A stretch of DNA of 64,000 nt from Acephala macrosclerotiorum (Eukaryota > Ascomycota > Leotiomycetes > Helotiales > Mollisiaceae), in assembly GCA_014904845.1 (NCBI GenBank), contig MU119408.1, forward strand, positions 35,089-99,088. Reading direction: 5' to 3'. The position numbers and the translations under genes are program-made. The notes under the pieces are model-generated. The model did not search any database. It saw only the letters and a list, made by a program, of their open reading frames with translations, and was not told the DNA's origin. Of the stretch, positions 45,206 through 56,800 are shown piece by piece (position 1 is the first letter of the stretch; each line of letters begins with the position of its first letter).

Positions 45206-46568
45206 TTTATGGATCTCCATGAAGTGAAAAATGGGCAAATGGTTGGGGGAACCCAGCCTCTCCGTCATTGACAAGTCAAGTCTCGAGGAGAGAAAAGAGG
45301 CCCCAAAGAAACTAGCCGCAGTCGTAATCCTCAAAAATAAGCAGATTCCCCACACTCTGAAAGCTCAAGAGATATCGAGCAGTGCATCCGTACTTGCGTT
45401 TCGGCAGTGCTTGGCTGGTATGTCTGCTCTAAGGCGTTGGGAGCTCCATTTCCAGAGGACGCAGATGTTGCGCAAGAATCGTGAGACAAACGAGGAATAT
45501 TCGAGAATTCCGCAATTTGGCGTCTTTGGCGATGATAGTTTGGGAAATATCCATCATAAGCATTCTGAAAGTAAGCAAGTTATTCAGTCCACAGTTCGTT
45601 GCAATTGATAGTGAACAAAAGCAAATCACAGGTCTGAAAAAGGGATATGATGTTAATACTAGACCCTTCCTCATTTGATAATGTATCTCAAGCTGAGATG
45701 TGAGCACAAGAACATGCTTCTAAGCATCGAATCTAAGCAGCAAATAGTCTGACTTCAGCGTTTTCAGATGATATTGTGGGCTATCTGCTTTCTACACTCA
45801 AGCCAAAGGATGCTGTTACCCGCCATAAACAACACCACCAACCTTCCAGAAAGCACTGGGCGTTGCTTGACGATTGTGGAAGCACCTGACGATTGTGAAA
45901 TGCGTGTATCTCGATGAGTTGGCGCGTGAGCCTTTCACCCATAGATCAGAGTTGATGGAAGCACATCCATTTCACAAACTCGAACTCGATGAAGATGAGA
46001 ATCGACCCTATTCGCATCCTTATATTCCCTGTCGTCAAAGCTTATGTAACCAGTGATGGAGAGGCTACTCGCAGAACTGTATTTGGGGAAAAGCCGTGGT
46101 ATGGTTGGAAGAATGCCTTTGATGATGAGGTTTGGAACTCAGCTCGAAGCATCTCTTGGTGAAGATAGCAGAGTAATGGGAATTGGTGTTCTGGGCTTCC
46201 TGAATCTCATGAAAAAGTATTTGCAGTATCGAGAAGTCCCATTTTGGTTGGCAGAAATCGGAGGTATGATTGGCGTCTCCATAATGCTATCACTGAGGGT
46301 TTATTTTTTATTGTATTTATTTTTAGATATTGATGCATAGAGGGTTCCTGGAAGGCAGACGAAATATGACATGCTCCTAGAGGTTTCGTTCGAGATTGGC
46401 GGATTTTAGGCCTCGCTGGTCAATTAACAACTGGTCCCCAAAGCCCAAGGGTCTGCCATATGGTTCCCCAATCCCTGAACGTACGAAGACGCCATACTGG
46501 CCGAGAAAATCAAGACGGTTTGAAATTCAGAAATCCTTGAAATAGTTGAAGGTATGGATGTCTTTAAT

Positions 46569-46753
46569 TTGACGTTTCAATGCCTGATAAGTGAGGCTGA
46601 GAATGCGGCCACTATAGAATTTTAAGCTATCGCGGAGCTTCAACATTTCAACAACACGAAGCTGGCCACCAGCATCACCGTCACAGCCTCACGACGGCTG
46701 CCCCGACGCAAAAGTGTATTAATTTATACCCAGAATATCAATTGAAACGTCAA
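46569..46753. repeat. 13-bp perfect inverted repeat pair
   Basis: TTGACGTTTCAAT at 46569-46581 and its exact inverse complement at 46741-46753. The pair bounds a 185-bp segment just upstream of the bL28m gene. No target duplication is evident. Might be the ends of a tiny element or shared regulatory motifs. Confidence 0.4.
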
Positions 46754-46805
46754 TCAACCTCATTGCGGACCCCCATTACCTCAATTGATACACAGCTTCC
46801 TCACG

Positions 46806-47489
46806 ATGCCTCTCCTTGCACCCTCTCACCCATCCCTCACCCACATCCGAACCTTCACCTGCACAGCAGCAAACCTCGCAAAATCTACGAAGCAGCGTCT
46901 AAAATTCGAGCACAGCGCCGTACCACCATACCCATACGGCCCCTCGCAAATTTACAAGCAATCCAATTTCGGTCTCTACGGCAGACAAAAGATTCGTTTT
47001 GGAAATATCGTCTCAGAAAAGAACGAGATCAAGACAAGGAGATACTGGCGACCGAATGTGCAGTTGAAGAGATTATGGAGCGAGGCTCTGCAGAACTATG
47101 TCAGGATCAGAATCACGACGAGGGTGCTGAGGACTGTCGATAAAGTTGGAGGACTGGATGAATATCTGCTGGGAGAGAAGGCTTCAAGAATAAAGGAGTT
47201 AGGAATGGGTGGCTGGAAGCTGAGGTGGCGGATCATGCAGACGGACAAAGTGAAGGAGAGGTTCAGGCTGCAGAGGGAGCAGTTGGGATTGCCTCCAAAG
47301 GACGAAGCTCCGGTACGATGGAATGGGCAAGCGGCTACGAAGCAGCAGGTCGCTGAGGAGATTCAAGAGTTCGATGCGGACCTCGCGAAGGGAAAGGAGC
47401 ACGAGATCGGAGAAGATATTGAGGAAGAAGTGGTGGAACCTGGGTTCATGCAGGAAGAGCCCGTGAGGCAAGGCAAAGTGATCTTATAG
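46806..47489 (+). CDS. MRPL24: Mitochondrial large-subunit ribosomal protein bL28m
   Basis: Single-exon 227-residue protein from ATG at 46806 (the in-frame extension upstream uses TTG and is not used). The first ~35 residues are basic and hydroxylated, suiting a mitochondrial presequence. The core IRFGNIVSEKNEIKTRRYWRPNVQLKRLWSEAL followed by RVLRTVDKVGGLDEYLLGEK is the bL28 signature with its mitochondrial extension (IKELGMGGWKLRW). The C-terminal tail is acidic. Yeast's equivalent is MRPL24. A housekeeping gene in the middle of decayed loci, with no lesion. Confidence 0.92.
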   Translation: MPLLAPSHPSLTHIRTFTCTAANLAKSTKQRLKFEHSAVPPYPYGPSQIYKQSNFGLYGRQKIRFGNIVSEKNEIKTRRYWRPNVQLKRLWSEALQNYVRIRITTRVLRTVDKVGGLDEYLLGEKASRIKELGMGGWKLRWRIMQTDKVKERFRLQREQLGLPPKDEAPVRWNGQAATKQQVAEEIQEFDADLAKGKEHEIGEDIEEEVVEPGFMQEEPVRQGKVIL

Positions 47490-47525
47490 ATTATCGTCCC
47501 GATGTATAATTCGATTGTATCAACA

Positions 47526-47774
47526 ATGTCACACCAGCCTAGCCAAAGCTCCGATATCGAATTGCCGATCGATTTCCCTATGCCAGATGCCGAGTGGCAA
47601 GCAGACATGCTCTATTCTGATCCTATGACTTCTGTGGAATGTTGTGTCGTTGCTAGGAGCAAACATTTCTTCTACATATGTTTGCTGCTTTTCGATTGGA
47701 TGTGGTTTGCGTCGTGTACGCCTGTGTATTATCTTTGTACGACGGCAAGCCAGTCTGCCTGCTTGATCACTTAA
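47526..47774 (+). CDS. Small hypothetical ORF
   Basis: 82-codon frame from ATG at 47526 with an acidic N terminus (DIELPIDFPMPDAEWQ) and a hydrophobic stretch (HFFYICLLLFDWMWF). It sits between the bL28m stop and the HET gene start. No family recognised; may be noncoding. Confidence 0.25.
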   Translation: MSHQPSQSSDIELPIDFPMPDAEWQADMLYSDPMTSVECCVVARSKHFFYICLLLFDWMWFASCTPVYYLCTTASQSACLIT

Positions 47775-47814
47775 CTCCTACACCAGCCTCTCATTTGATT
47801 CCGTAAGAATCACA

Positions 47815-49875
47815 ATGTTTTGTGTCAAATGCGAGAAAATCCTTGATCTCGACATACTCATCGGGACAACTGTGTGGCGCAAATCAAATGGTGGAAAGCC
47901 GCGACAATATCCACACCATGAGAACTTTGCAGCACTTGCTCATTCGGCTGTCGAAGGTTGCCTTTTTTGCAAGCTAGTTCTCAAGTCTTTAATTACATGG
48001 AGAAGATGCACAGTTGTATTTTGAGCTTGGGTGCCAAGATATTCTAAATTTCACAACGGGGCAACGCACTCACATAAAGACATCGTTTTCTGATGGTATT
48101 CAATTAAGTGTTTCTGAAGGTACGAGAGGATTCTGTTGCACCCCTCAATTCCAAGCTGATGGTTCGAAGGCGACCCTGTGTCTCAAATCATCCCACCTCT
48201 ATTCAGAACCAAGCTGTTAGCAAGCAATGCTAAATCGAATTCTTGCTTTGATTTGATCAGACACTGGCTCAGAACGTGCCTCGCCGAGCACACTGAGAAA
48301 TGCCCCTCAAATGAGTGGCCTCTTCCCACTCGAGTAGTCGATGTTGGATTGCTCAACGATGCAAATGTTAAATTGCATATGTCAAATGGAGAGCTTGGGC
48401 ATTGGCTAGCTCTCAGTCATTGTTGGGGAGGCAAAAGCGCTTCCGCGACCACGAAGGATAATCTCAACGCCAGATGCCACGGGTTTCCCATCTCGGAGCT
48501 CTCGCGAACATTCCGCGATGCCGTTATGATAACCAGGAAACTTGGTCACAAGTACTTGTGGATCGATTGTCTCTGCATCATTCAAGATTGTGACGAAGAC
48601 TGGCAAATAGAGTCTGTGAAGATGGCCGAGATATATTCCCATGGTCTCTTAACCATATCCGCAGACGCCGCCATAAACAGTGACCACGGTATCTTCAGGA
48701 GTGCAAATACCGTTAAAAGCTCCGGACTTCCTAGACACTCGAGCAGGAATTCAGTATCCTTAGAGCTTCCCGTCCACGGCTCAACCCATAACATCAACAC
48801 GACCCTTTATGCCAGAAGAGCAAGAGCACACCACTGCCCAGATGACGTGAGTATTCTTCAAAAACGAGCATGGGCCTTTCAAGAAGCAGTTCTATCACGG
48901 AGGAGGATACGATACACGCCCTACGGCATCCTCTGGAGCTGTACCACATCGCCTGTGTTTTGCGATGAGCAATTGCCTCATTACCTGCAACAGACAGGTG
49001 GTATCAACAGGATAAATTCAATTTTCAAAGTTCCTCACCAAACGATCCCCTCCAATTGCAGTTATGCTCAGTCTCCTGGTGCTTGGCAGGCCATGAATTG
49101 GTGGTATGAACAGATCAACAGCTATGCTAGTAGGCTTCTATCGTTTGAGTCTGATCGATTGCTAGCCATCTCTGGGCTAGCGAAAATGTTTGCCTTTCGA
49201 ACAGGGTGCCACTATTATGCTGGCATATGGGCCGAGGATTTCAGGCGTGGTCTACTTTGGAACAGCGAAGGCCAACGTGTGGGCTGGGATCATTCTCCGT
49301 CTTGGAGCTGGGCTGCCATCCAGTCGAGACCGGAATCTGTTGCAGTCTATGAGTCCGTCAGTATTGGTCAGGACTGGGACATTCTCGACGGCCGACAAGT
49401 CCAGTTGGTCCGCTTCAACGTTGAAAACGTCGGTGGAAACACCTTGGGGCAGATCACCTCAGCCACGCTTTTCCTACGTGGCCTATGCCATCCATTTCGG
49501 GCGATACTTCTTACCGAATTCAAGTCCACACTAGAAAAGTACGAGCACTGGTTTGATAGTCGCCCAATAAGAAGTCTCGAAAGTCCCAGCGGCGCTCGAG
49601 TACTTTTGGATCAAGAACTTGAGGTCTCCGAAAAAGATGACCTACACATATTGCAAATTACTCGCTTCAAGCACCCCTACTTTGATTATGAAAAAGAGCG
49701 TGCGGGGCTCGGGCGGGAGGATTACTACACCCTACGAGAATCCACCTTTGGATTATTGCTTCAGCCCGTCGATGATCTTAAGTCGGCATATCGGAGAGTC
49801 GGAACAATACGTATATTAGACGCAGTAGCTGAGGAGCCTGGATTATGGGAGATGAGGGATGTCACCATCATATAA
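47815..49875 (+). pseudogene. HET-domain (heterokaryon incompatibility) protein, frame breaks near the N terminus
   Basis: ATG at 47815 begins with a Cys-containing start (FCVKCEKIL, GCLFCKLVL) typical of HET proteins. At about 47990 coding sense moves to a second frame (HGEDAQLYFELGCQDILNF...), then near 48170 back to the first, which stays open to 49875. The main frame has the HET core: LALSHCWGG, YLWIDCLCIIQD, ISADAA and RAWAFQEAVLSRR, then CHYYAGIWAEDF and WSWAAI further on. HET proteins trigger cell death when incompatible fungal strains fuse. The two breaks are opposite in sign and cancel, so either two small indels compensate (the middle ~60 residues are in the wrong frame) or a weakly marked intron of length divisible by three removes the segment. 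Neither a good donor nor a good acceptor is visible. Confidence 0.78.
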
Positions 49876-50682
49876 GGAGGCTTGGGAGATCGATTGTCTA
49901 TGTTTTTTGTGTCACAACTATTCAAAGTGCCGCTTGGCAGTATCTTTCGGGCCATGTTATCTCGTTAGGTCTTCAAAGGTCCTTGGGGGGGCAGGGTCGG
50001 CGCCTTCTCCGCTTGTGCCAATCTCGACTCTTTTTTTTGCTTCCTCAAGCTCTTTAAAAAATTCTTCTCTGTCGGATTTCATTTCAAGTAACCACCGCCG
50101 AGCTCTGGCTCCTCAAAGTTCTTGGAGTTTCGTGTTTCGTTACATCGTCCTATTAGTGGGTTCGTAGTTGAAGGCTAGGCCTTGTGAGCCTAGACGGATG
50201 TACGAGAGTACTATGGCAAGAATAGCGATAATGAGGCCTAGGCTTCTCGTTCCCCCCCCCCCCCATTCCAAGTAAACTTGCACAATTTCCTCTTTCGGCA
50301 CTTCAAGACCCGTCGCTGCCCTCACCTAGGTGAGTCGCGCGCCTCGGGTGAGCCAACACCATCCTGGGTGAGCCAGCTTCACCCTGCTCACCCGGCTCAC
50401 CTGCTTCTACACAGCACGACCAATCGAACCCTTCTGCCACGCTCGTTTCTGGCTCGCAGCCAGAAAAAGCCCAGGCAGCATGACCCACTCCTGCAAGGTT
50501 GGGATAGGAAGCGAAGTACTTATAAACGCTCCTCCCCAACATCTCCCTCATCATCCCCTCCTTGCCTTTTTACCACTAGCTGTTAATCCGATATCCGTTA
50601 AATTTTAATCACATTCTCATATGATCTACTTTCTATTACCAGTCCCGCTGTGCCCTCACGGCTACTCCCCTCTCTATCGTCA
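49876..50682. other. Intergenic region with simple repeats
   Basis: Contains a 13-base C run (50252-50264) and a GGTGAGCC-type repeat cluster (50330-50405). No gene supported. Confidence 0.5.
50330..50405. repeat. GGTGAGCC repeat and inverted-repeat cluster
   Basis: Begins with the palindrome CACCTAGGTG, then GGTGAGTC, GGTGAGCC twice, and inverse copies GCTCACCC and GGCTCACC. Could be a small foldback or an element terminus. Confidence 0.45.
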
Positions 50683-53487
50683 ATGGGTCCAAAACGTACG
50701 GCAGAAGATTATAATCGAACAGCGGCAGAGAATGGCTAGAAACCTGGGGCCCATAAAGAGGAGGATCAGACACCACCCAAGGAAGCCGAGAATGGCGGGA
50801 GATATAAACAAAACCAGCAAGAGGCTCTGGATCAGTGGACCATGTAGGCACCCATTATTAGCCCCTCAGTGTGCTCTGTGGATGCTAATTGAGCATATAT
50901 AGATTCATGTCAGCTTGCGGTGTCCCGGCTTCAGAATGCCTGCGGAAATATTGTCCGGCTCCTATAAATACGGTCGTTAAGGATTTCGCTAGGTGGTATT
51001 GCAAGTCCCGTTCTGGCCAGTTCGACGGGAAGCCGACCCTTGTTTCGCTCAGAAATATCCTGAAGAAGTTTTATAAAGGCTTTGGGAGGGAAACTGGAAC
51101 ACTTATTAGCCAAGATTTGAGGAATGACGTTTACCTGGTGAGTCCCGGTTCAGTGAGATGGTAAAACTCATCGTGCTGAGTGTCTATTCTCAGTTCCTTC
51201 CAACCCTCGTTGCCTGCAAAGGAGATGTTGGAATTCATAAACGATCCGATTACGATCAAGCTACATCAGAAGATTTCCAAGCTCCGCGGAGATGGGGCGG
51301 CCTCAGATGCAATAAAAGAAGCTGAACGGTCGTACAAAAATCACTACCGGTGGCTCAAAAAGCAGGAATTGACACGTTGGAAGGCGAAATGGCTCGATCA
51401 ACGCTACCAACAAATCATCAAGACTCGCGGGAAAATATCATGCAACGGATCCTCGACAGATCGCGCCCAAGCGCTCTTCAGGGCCATGCCGGAGCGAGTT
51501 CGTCTTGCAAACATGATCCAGTCTACGGAACCTCGCACCAGAGAGCAAAGGCTACTAGCCGTTCAGGACCTACACTCTCTATGCACGAGAAATCTCGACG
51601 TCATGTACCTCCCAGGTGAAGAACCCGTCCATGGAGCATGCCCGGTTTGCCTGCGCCCACTACCCAAGGGGAAACGGGACCGAGCGGGTCACATTCACAA
51701 CTGCCGCCGCAAAGAATTTACGGCAAAGGCGGGTGCAGGCTCAGGCAAAGTTTCGTATTGCTTCTTCTGCTTCAGATGGTTTAGCGGCGCTACGGATTGG
51801 GAAGAGCATTGCCGGGACCATCTCGCCTCCACGACACCAAAATGGTGTGCGGTACGTAAATACCGCAATACAATGATCAGCCCTGGGTACTGTCCCTTTC
51901 ATCTGTCCGATGAAGAGCTCCCAGCCGCACAACGGCTGCAGCACTGGACCCGAAACTGTTCGCTTATGACACACGTCGATAACCACATTAGCCAGGTGGA
52001 TTCGTGGCCCATAACGGCGTCTTGTTGTGAAATAGAAGTGGAAAGTGAGATCGACCTTCGCTATCATCTGATGGATGTACATGGCCTTTCGAGAGCCGAA
52101 ATGAAAATCGTCGGTAGAAAAAGGACGGCGGAAGAGGAGAATAATATTGTTGACCCGCCGCCCCCTGCCAATCGAGAGGACCGCACTGGCGATGCCCGAC
52201 CACGAAAGAGGAGGCAAGTTGGAAAGGCCGGTTTAACTTTCATCGAGTGGAACCCCGCTGCGAACTCGGGTTCTTACCACCCACCCAGTACTCAGGATAC
52301 AGTTCACTCAGACGAGCCTCCCAGGTGCAACCAGCCGGCCCCCAGCCGCGACTACCCCGAACTAGTCGATGGTCGCGAGGGGGCTCCAGATGGCGACCTA
52401 CTGGTGGACCTGTGGCCTCAAGTCGACGACGAGTTCGACAATTTCGCGCGTCAAGATTTCATGGACGATGCGGTCGGGCTCAACTATGTTAGTGGAGCAG
52501 AGGGGGGGAATTCAGTGTCCACACCACTTACAAGCACCTGCTCTGACTTTGAGTACCTTTTGGATCCGGAATTACGCAACCTAAGCGGCGTGGTCTCCCA
52601 GGCGTCCAGTGAGTTTTCCAAAGAAATCGAAACGTCCCAGGATGATGGGAAAGACCAACTCGATCCGCATCTTGGCGCGATTTTGAATAACGATCCTGAC
52701 TGCCCGTCCCCCGAGGTTCTAGGTTCTCACGGGTCCCTGATTGTACGAGATTCAGCCGGCCATGAGGCCAATGCTCAGAGGCTTGATGGAGACGATGTAA
52801 GGAGAGAGCACCAGCTGGGGATGCATCGTGGACTTTTGGCAAGCTCAGAGCAGAGCCTTGTTCTAGGGGAATCCAATATTCGTCCAGTTGAAGCTTCAAG
52901 ACCGCGACTACGAGGAAGGCTCAGGGAGCCTAAAAATCCGCAGCACCAGCCGACATTCTCTAAAGCTCACAAGGGAAAAGATGCGGAAGCCGAATGGGGT
53001 CGGCGCCGATATCCAAGGATTGTTTGGCGTACTTTGCCATCTCGCTTCCAGAAGTTCTCCCCTGCGCTCCGCGTCATCTTGAATGGGGATGCCCCCTCAT
53101 TCTCTTCCTCAGAATTAGAGTTTGCCATTTCTAAGAAACCTCACTGCATGGCAACACTGACGGCCGGTTATTTCGGTCCTCGCGGGCAGAAAATCATGTA
53201 AGTTATCCTACCCTTCCCCTCCTTAGGGCCCGATCACACTCTTGCTGCCTGCTAATGCTCTCAGGGCGGACCACATCTCTGATAGGTTTGGATCCGAATT
53301 ACGTCAACGGGAAGTCGTCGACGGGATTTTGAAAACAGTTGGAGTTCTTGGTTACATTAACGCCGTTTTGGTACCAGAACTGACGGTGATGTTGATTACG
53401 GAGGACATGGATGTACGTGATGAAGAGGCACGAGCGATTTTCCGAGAAAGTACAGGTCTTGGGGAAACATTGTGCGGAATTGTGTAA
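50683..53487 (+). pseudogene. DUF3435-like tyrosine-recombinase relic with RTC4-like C terminus
   Basis: ATG at 50683 opens MGPKRTAEDYNRTA, meets TAG at 50737-50739, and continues in frame to a donor at about 50850 (GTAGGC; acceptor TATATAG before 50910). The frame then reads LDQWTIFMSACGVPASECL, VKDFARWYCKSRSGQF and KPTLVSLRNILKKF, the N-terminal part of DUF3435 (the family of Starship captain recombinases). After 51140 the R..HxxR..Y catalytic region is missing: from about 51200 the text is the family's post-catalytic part (INDPITIKLHQKISKLRG, helical Lys/Arg-rich). Zinc-binding segments follow (CPVCLRPLPKG, CFFCFRWF...HCRDHL, GYCPFHLSDEELPAAQRL...HVDNHI, HLMDVHG). After a long disordered linker, the exon pair 51180-53197 and 53265-53487 (intron 53198-53264) ends in a domain matching RTC4-like sequences (GYFGPRGQKI, INAVLVPELTVMLITEDMDV, ARAIFRESTGLGE). 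Inactive as a recombinase on this evidence; the C-terminal frame remains intact. Confidence 0.68.
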
Positions 53488-53534
53488 TCTCTATTGTACC
53501 TTTGAACTCTGATCGATCGCTTTTTCAAAGTTAG

Positions 53535-53849
53535 ATGGGCAAGGACTTTATTAGCGAGTCCAAGGATATTGGGGCTATGTACAGGGTCCTAGGATCCAGC
53601 GCCGCTGCGATTTCAATTTCCACGACGTCTGCCGTCATATCCACTAGTTCAAGGATTCAACGCTTGGATATTATAATTTGCATAGGAAAGCGAGGATGGT
53701 CTAATCACATATATTCTATTATAATTTCTAGCGAAATGTTTGGGATTTTGGCTTTTACCAACTCCAAAATTCTAAACATCTCCTTAGGGGCCTCATTTGC
53801 CTATAAAGCTTTTGTGCAAAAGAACTTTGCGACTAAAATATTCCGTTAA
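53535..53849 (+). CDS. Hypothetical ORF at the AT-block edge
   Basis: 104-codon frame from ATG at 53535 with a hydrophobic, Ser/Ile-rich centre. Its first residues (DFISESKDIGAMYR) vaguely recall the end of the RTC4-like domain just upstream, so it may be a duplicated scrap. Base composition is already drifting toward AT. Coding status doubtful. Confidence 0.2.
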   Translation: MGKDFISESKDIGAMYRVLGSSAAAISISTTSAVISTSSRIQRLDIIICIGKRGWSNHIYSIIISSEMFGILAFTNSKILNISLGASFAYKAFVQKNFATKIFR

Positions 53850-56800
53850 CAAGTTTCTTTCACCAAGTTATTTTTTTGTTATAAAGTATTTACTTCTCTT
53901 TGGACCGCTTCCAAGCGCTTTCTCAATTCGTAGTTTAATTGGTCGACTTGCGAAGTAGCGAACTTTTACTATTTTAACTCCATTTCCAATCGAATATTAT
54001 AATTCGCTAGTTTGTCAATTTTCGCCGTAAAACTTTTTACAAATTTTATTACTATTTTAATATTATTATAAATGGAATAATTATATAATTTTTTGCGTTT
54101 ACGAAAATTACTTTGAAAAACTCGTTAATTTTTATATAAATTTTTTTATAAACTCGAATATAAAATTTATTTAAATATTTATTAAATAATTTTTTTTCGA
54201 AAGCGAAATCTATTTATAAAAGTTTTAAAGTCTCGAAATAAAACGAACTTTTAATAATAAAATAAAAATATTTAAAAATATTTTTATTATTAATTTAATT
54301 ATTAATAATTTTTAAAAAATTTAAATAAACGTTTATAATAATTTTTTTTTTTATATTATTCGATTTTAATTATTTTGTTTTAATATATAAATCGAATATT
54401 TTAATAAAATTAATATTTATTTATATTATTAAATAATATAATTAAATAAAAATAAAAAAAATTAAAATTAATAAATAAATAATAATTATAAAATTAATTT
54501 TAATTAAATTTAATATATAAAATATTAATTTTAAATTTTAATTTTTTTTTTTAAATATTATATTATATAATATTTTTTTTTAATTTTTTTAAATTTTAAT
54601 TATATTTATCGAATAATAAAAAATTTAATTTAAATTTAAATAAAAATTTTACAATTAATATTATTATTAATTTATTAATAAAAATTTAAAAATAATAAAT
54701 AATTTTTTTATTATATAATTTTAATTTGAAAAAATAAATAAATTATAATTAATGTATAATAAAAAAATTTAAAATCGAGTTTTAAAACGTTTTATAAAAA
54801 ATTAAAAAATAAATAATATAATTTTTTTATATATAAATAAATATTTATAATAAAAACTCGCAAAATTTTAATTATACGTTATATATTATATTAATTTAAA
54901 TTTTCGCGTTTTAAATTTTAAATTATTTATTTTATAAAAATATAATAATAAAAATAATTAAAAAAATAATAATAATATATAATAATAATAATAATAAATT
55001 TTTTTTTTATATAATTTAATATATTTTAATATAAAAAAAGTAATTTAATATTATTATATATAAATTTTTAATATAAAACTTAATAAAAAAATATTTTATT
55101 CGAATTTATTAACGTTTTTAATTAATATTTATATTTATATAAATAAAAAAATATTTATATTTTTTTTAAAATAATAAATATTATTTTATTTATTTAATAA
55201 TTTAATGATTTAATAAATATATTAAATTATATTTACGATCGAAATAAAATTATTTATTTAAAATAAAAATAATAAAATATTATAAAATTTTATAATTAAT
55301 TTAAAAAATTATTAATTTAAAAAAATTTATTTTTAAAAAAAATATTAATATATTATTAAAAATTATAAAATTAAAACTTTTTAAAATATTTATAAACGAA
55401 AATAATATGAATAAATTTTAACGAAATAAAAAATCGATTTTATAATCAAATAAAATATTTTAATAATAAAATTAAAAAATATTAATAATAATAATAAATA
55501 AAAATAATTTAATTAAATAATAATTTAATTTTTTAATAATAATTTTATTAAAATATTTAATTTTTTATTATTTAATTAAAAAGAAAATTAATTTTATTAA
55601 TTATTTTATATATATTTTTACGTTTTTTATATAATGTTTTTTATTAATTATAATATTATAATAATATTAAAAATAAAAAATATAATATATATAATTTATT
55701 ATTTTTAAATTTATATTATTTAAAATAAAAAATTATAAATTGAAATTAAATAAATTTTTTTTTTTAATATTTTAATATTTAAACTTTTTTATTAAAAATA
55801 ATTTTTTTAAATAAATTTAAACGAAAAAAATATATAAATTAATTTATAAATTTTTAATATTATATAATTATTTATAAAATTAATTTTATTTTTTTCGTTT
55901 AAAAAATTTATAAATATAAATTATTTTATTTATTTTTAATATTAATATAATAATGTATTTATTATTTAATATATTTCGAAATATTTAAACAATTTTAATT
56001 ATTATATAATTATTTATAAAATCGATTTCGTTTTATTTTATATAAATTTTTTTTAAATATATTTAAATTAATAATATTTTTAATTTAATATATTTATTAA
56101 TAATTATACGTTTTATATATTAATAAAAATAAACGATTATTAAATATTTAATATTAAATTTAATTGGAATTATATTATAACGTAATTTAATACGTATTAA
56201 AAATTTAAAATAATTTTAATATAATAATAATTATTTAATATTTTATTAAAATTTATTTATAATAAAAAAATATTTAAATTTTTTTTTAGTATTATTAAAT
56301 TTTTTTTATTGATAATAATTAACGTTATAAATCGATTTTTTTAATAATAATAAAATTAATAAATTTTAATAAAATATAAAAATTGAATTAATAATATTAA
56401 TAAATTATTATTATTATTATTAATATTATTTTTTTTTTAATTTTTTATAAATACGAATTTTTTTTTATAATATATAAATATTTATTATTTTTAATTTTGA
56501 AATTTTTATTAATTTTATAATAAATATTATTTAAATTAAAAAAAATATTTAAAATTTATATAATATTTATTTTATTATTATTAAATATATTAATATTAAA
56601 AACTTTTTAATAATTTATTATAAAATTTATAAATATATAAATTTTATTTATTTATTTATATATAATAAACGTTTTATAAATTATATTTTTTATATTTTTA
56701 ATATTATATATAATTTAATTTTTGTTTATTTTTTAAATATATAATATATTATAATTTTTAAATTATTTTTTTATTATTTATATTAAATCGTTTAATTTAA

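Larger units (their letters stand above)
44377..46805. other. Region of decayed coding sequence and palindromic repeats
   Basis: Contains the coiled-coil remnant at 44532-45205 and an inverted-repeat pair at 46569-46753. Protein-like text at 45231-46340 (plus strand, several frames, e.g. CVYLDELAREPFTHRSELME) cannot be joined into a gene and probably belongs to the same dead locus. Confidence 0.4.

Noticed and set aside
47990..48180. A 180-nt intron in the HET gene as the settled explanation
   Set aside because: Length divisible by three would fit, but no convincing donor or acceptor is present and the segment reads like HET-family protein in its own frame, so it is left open.
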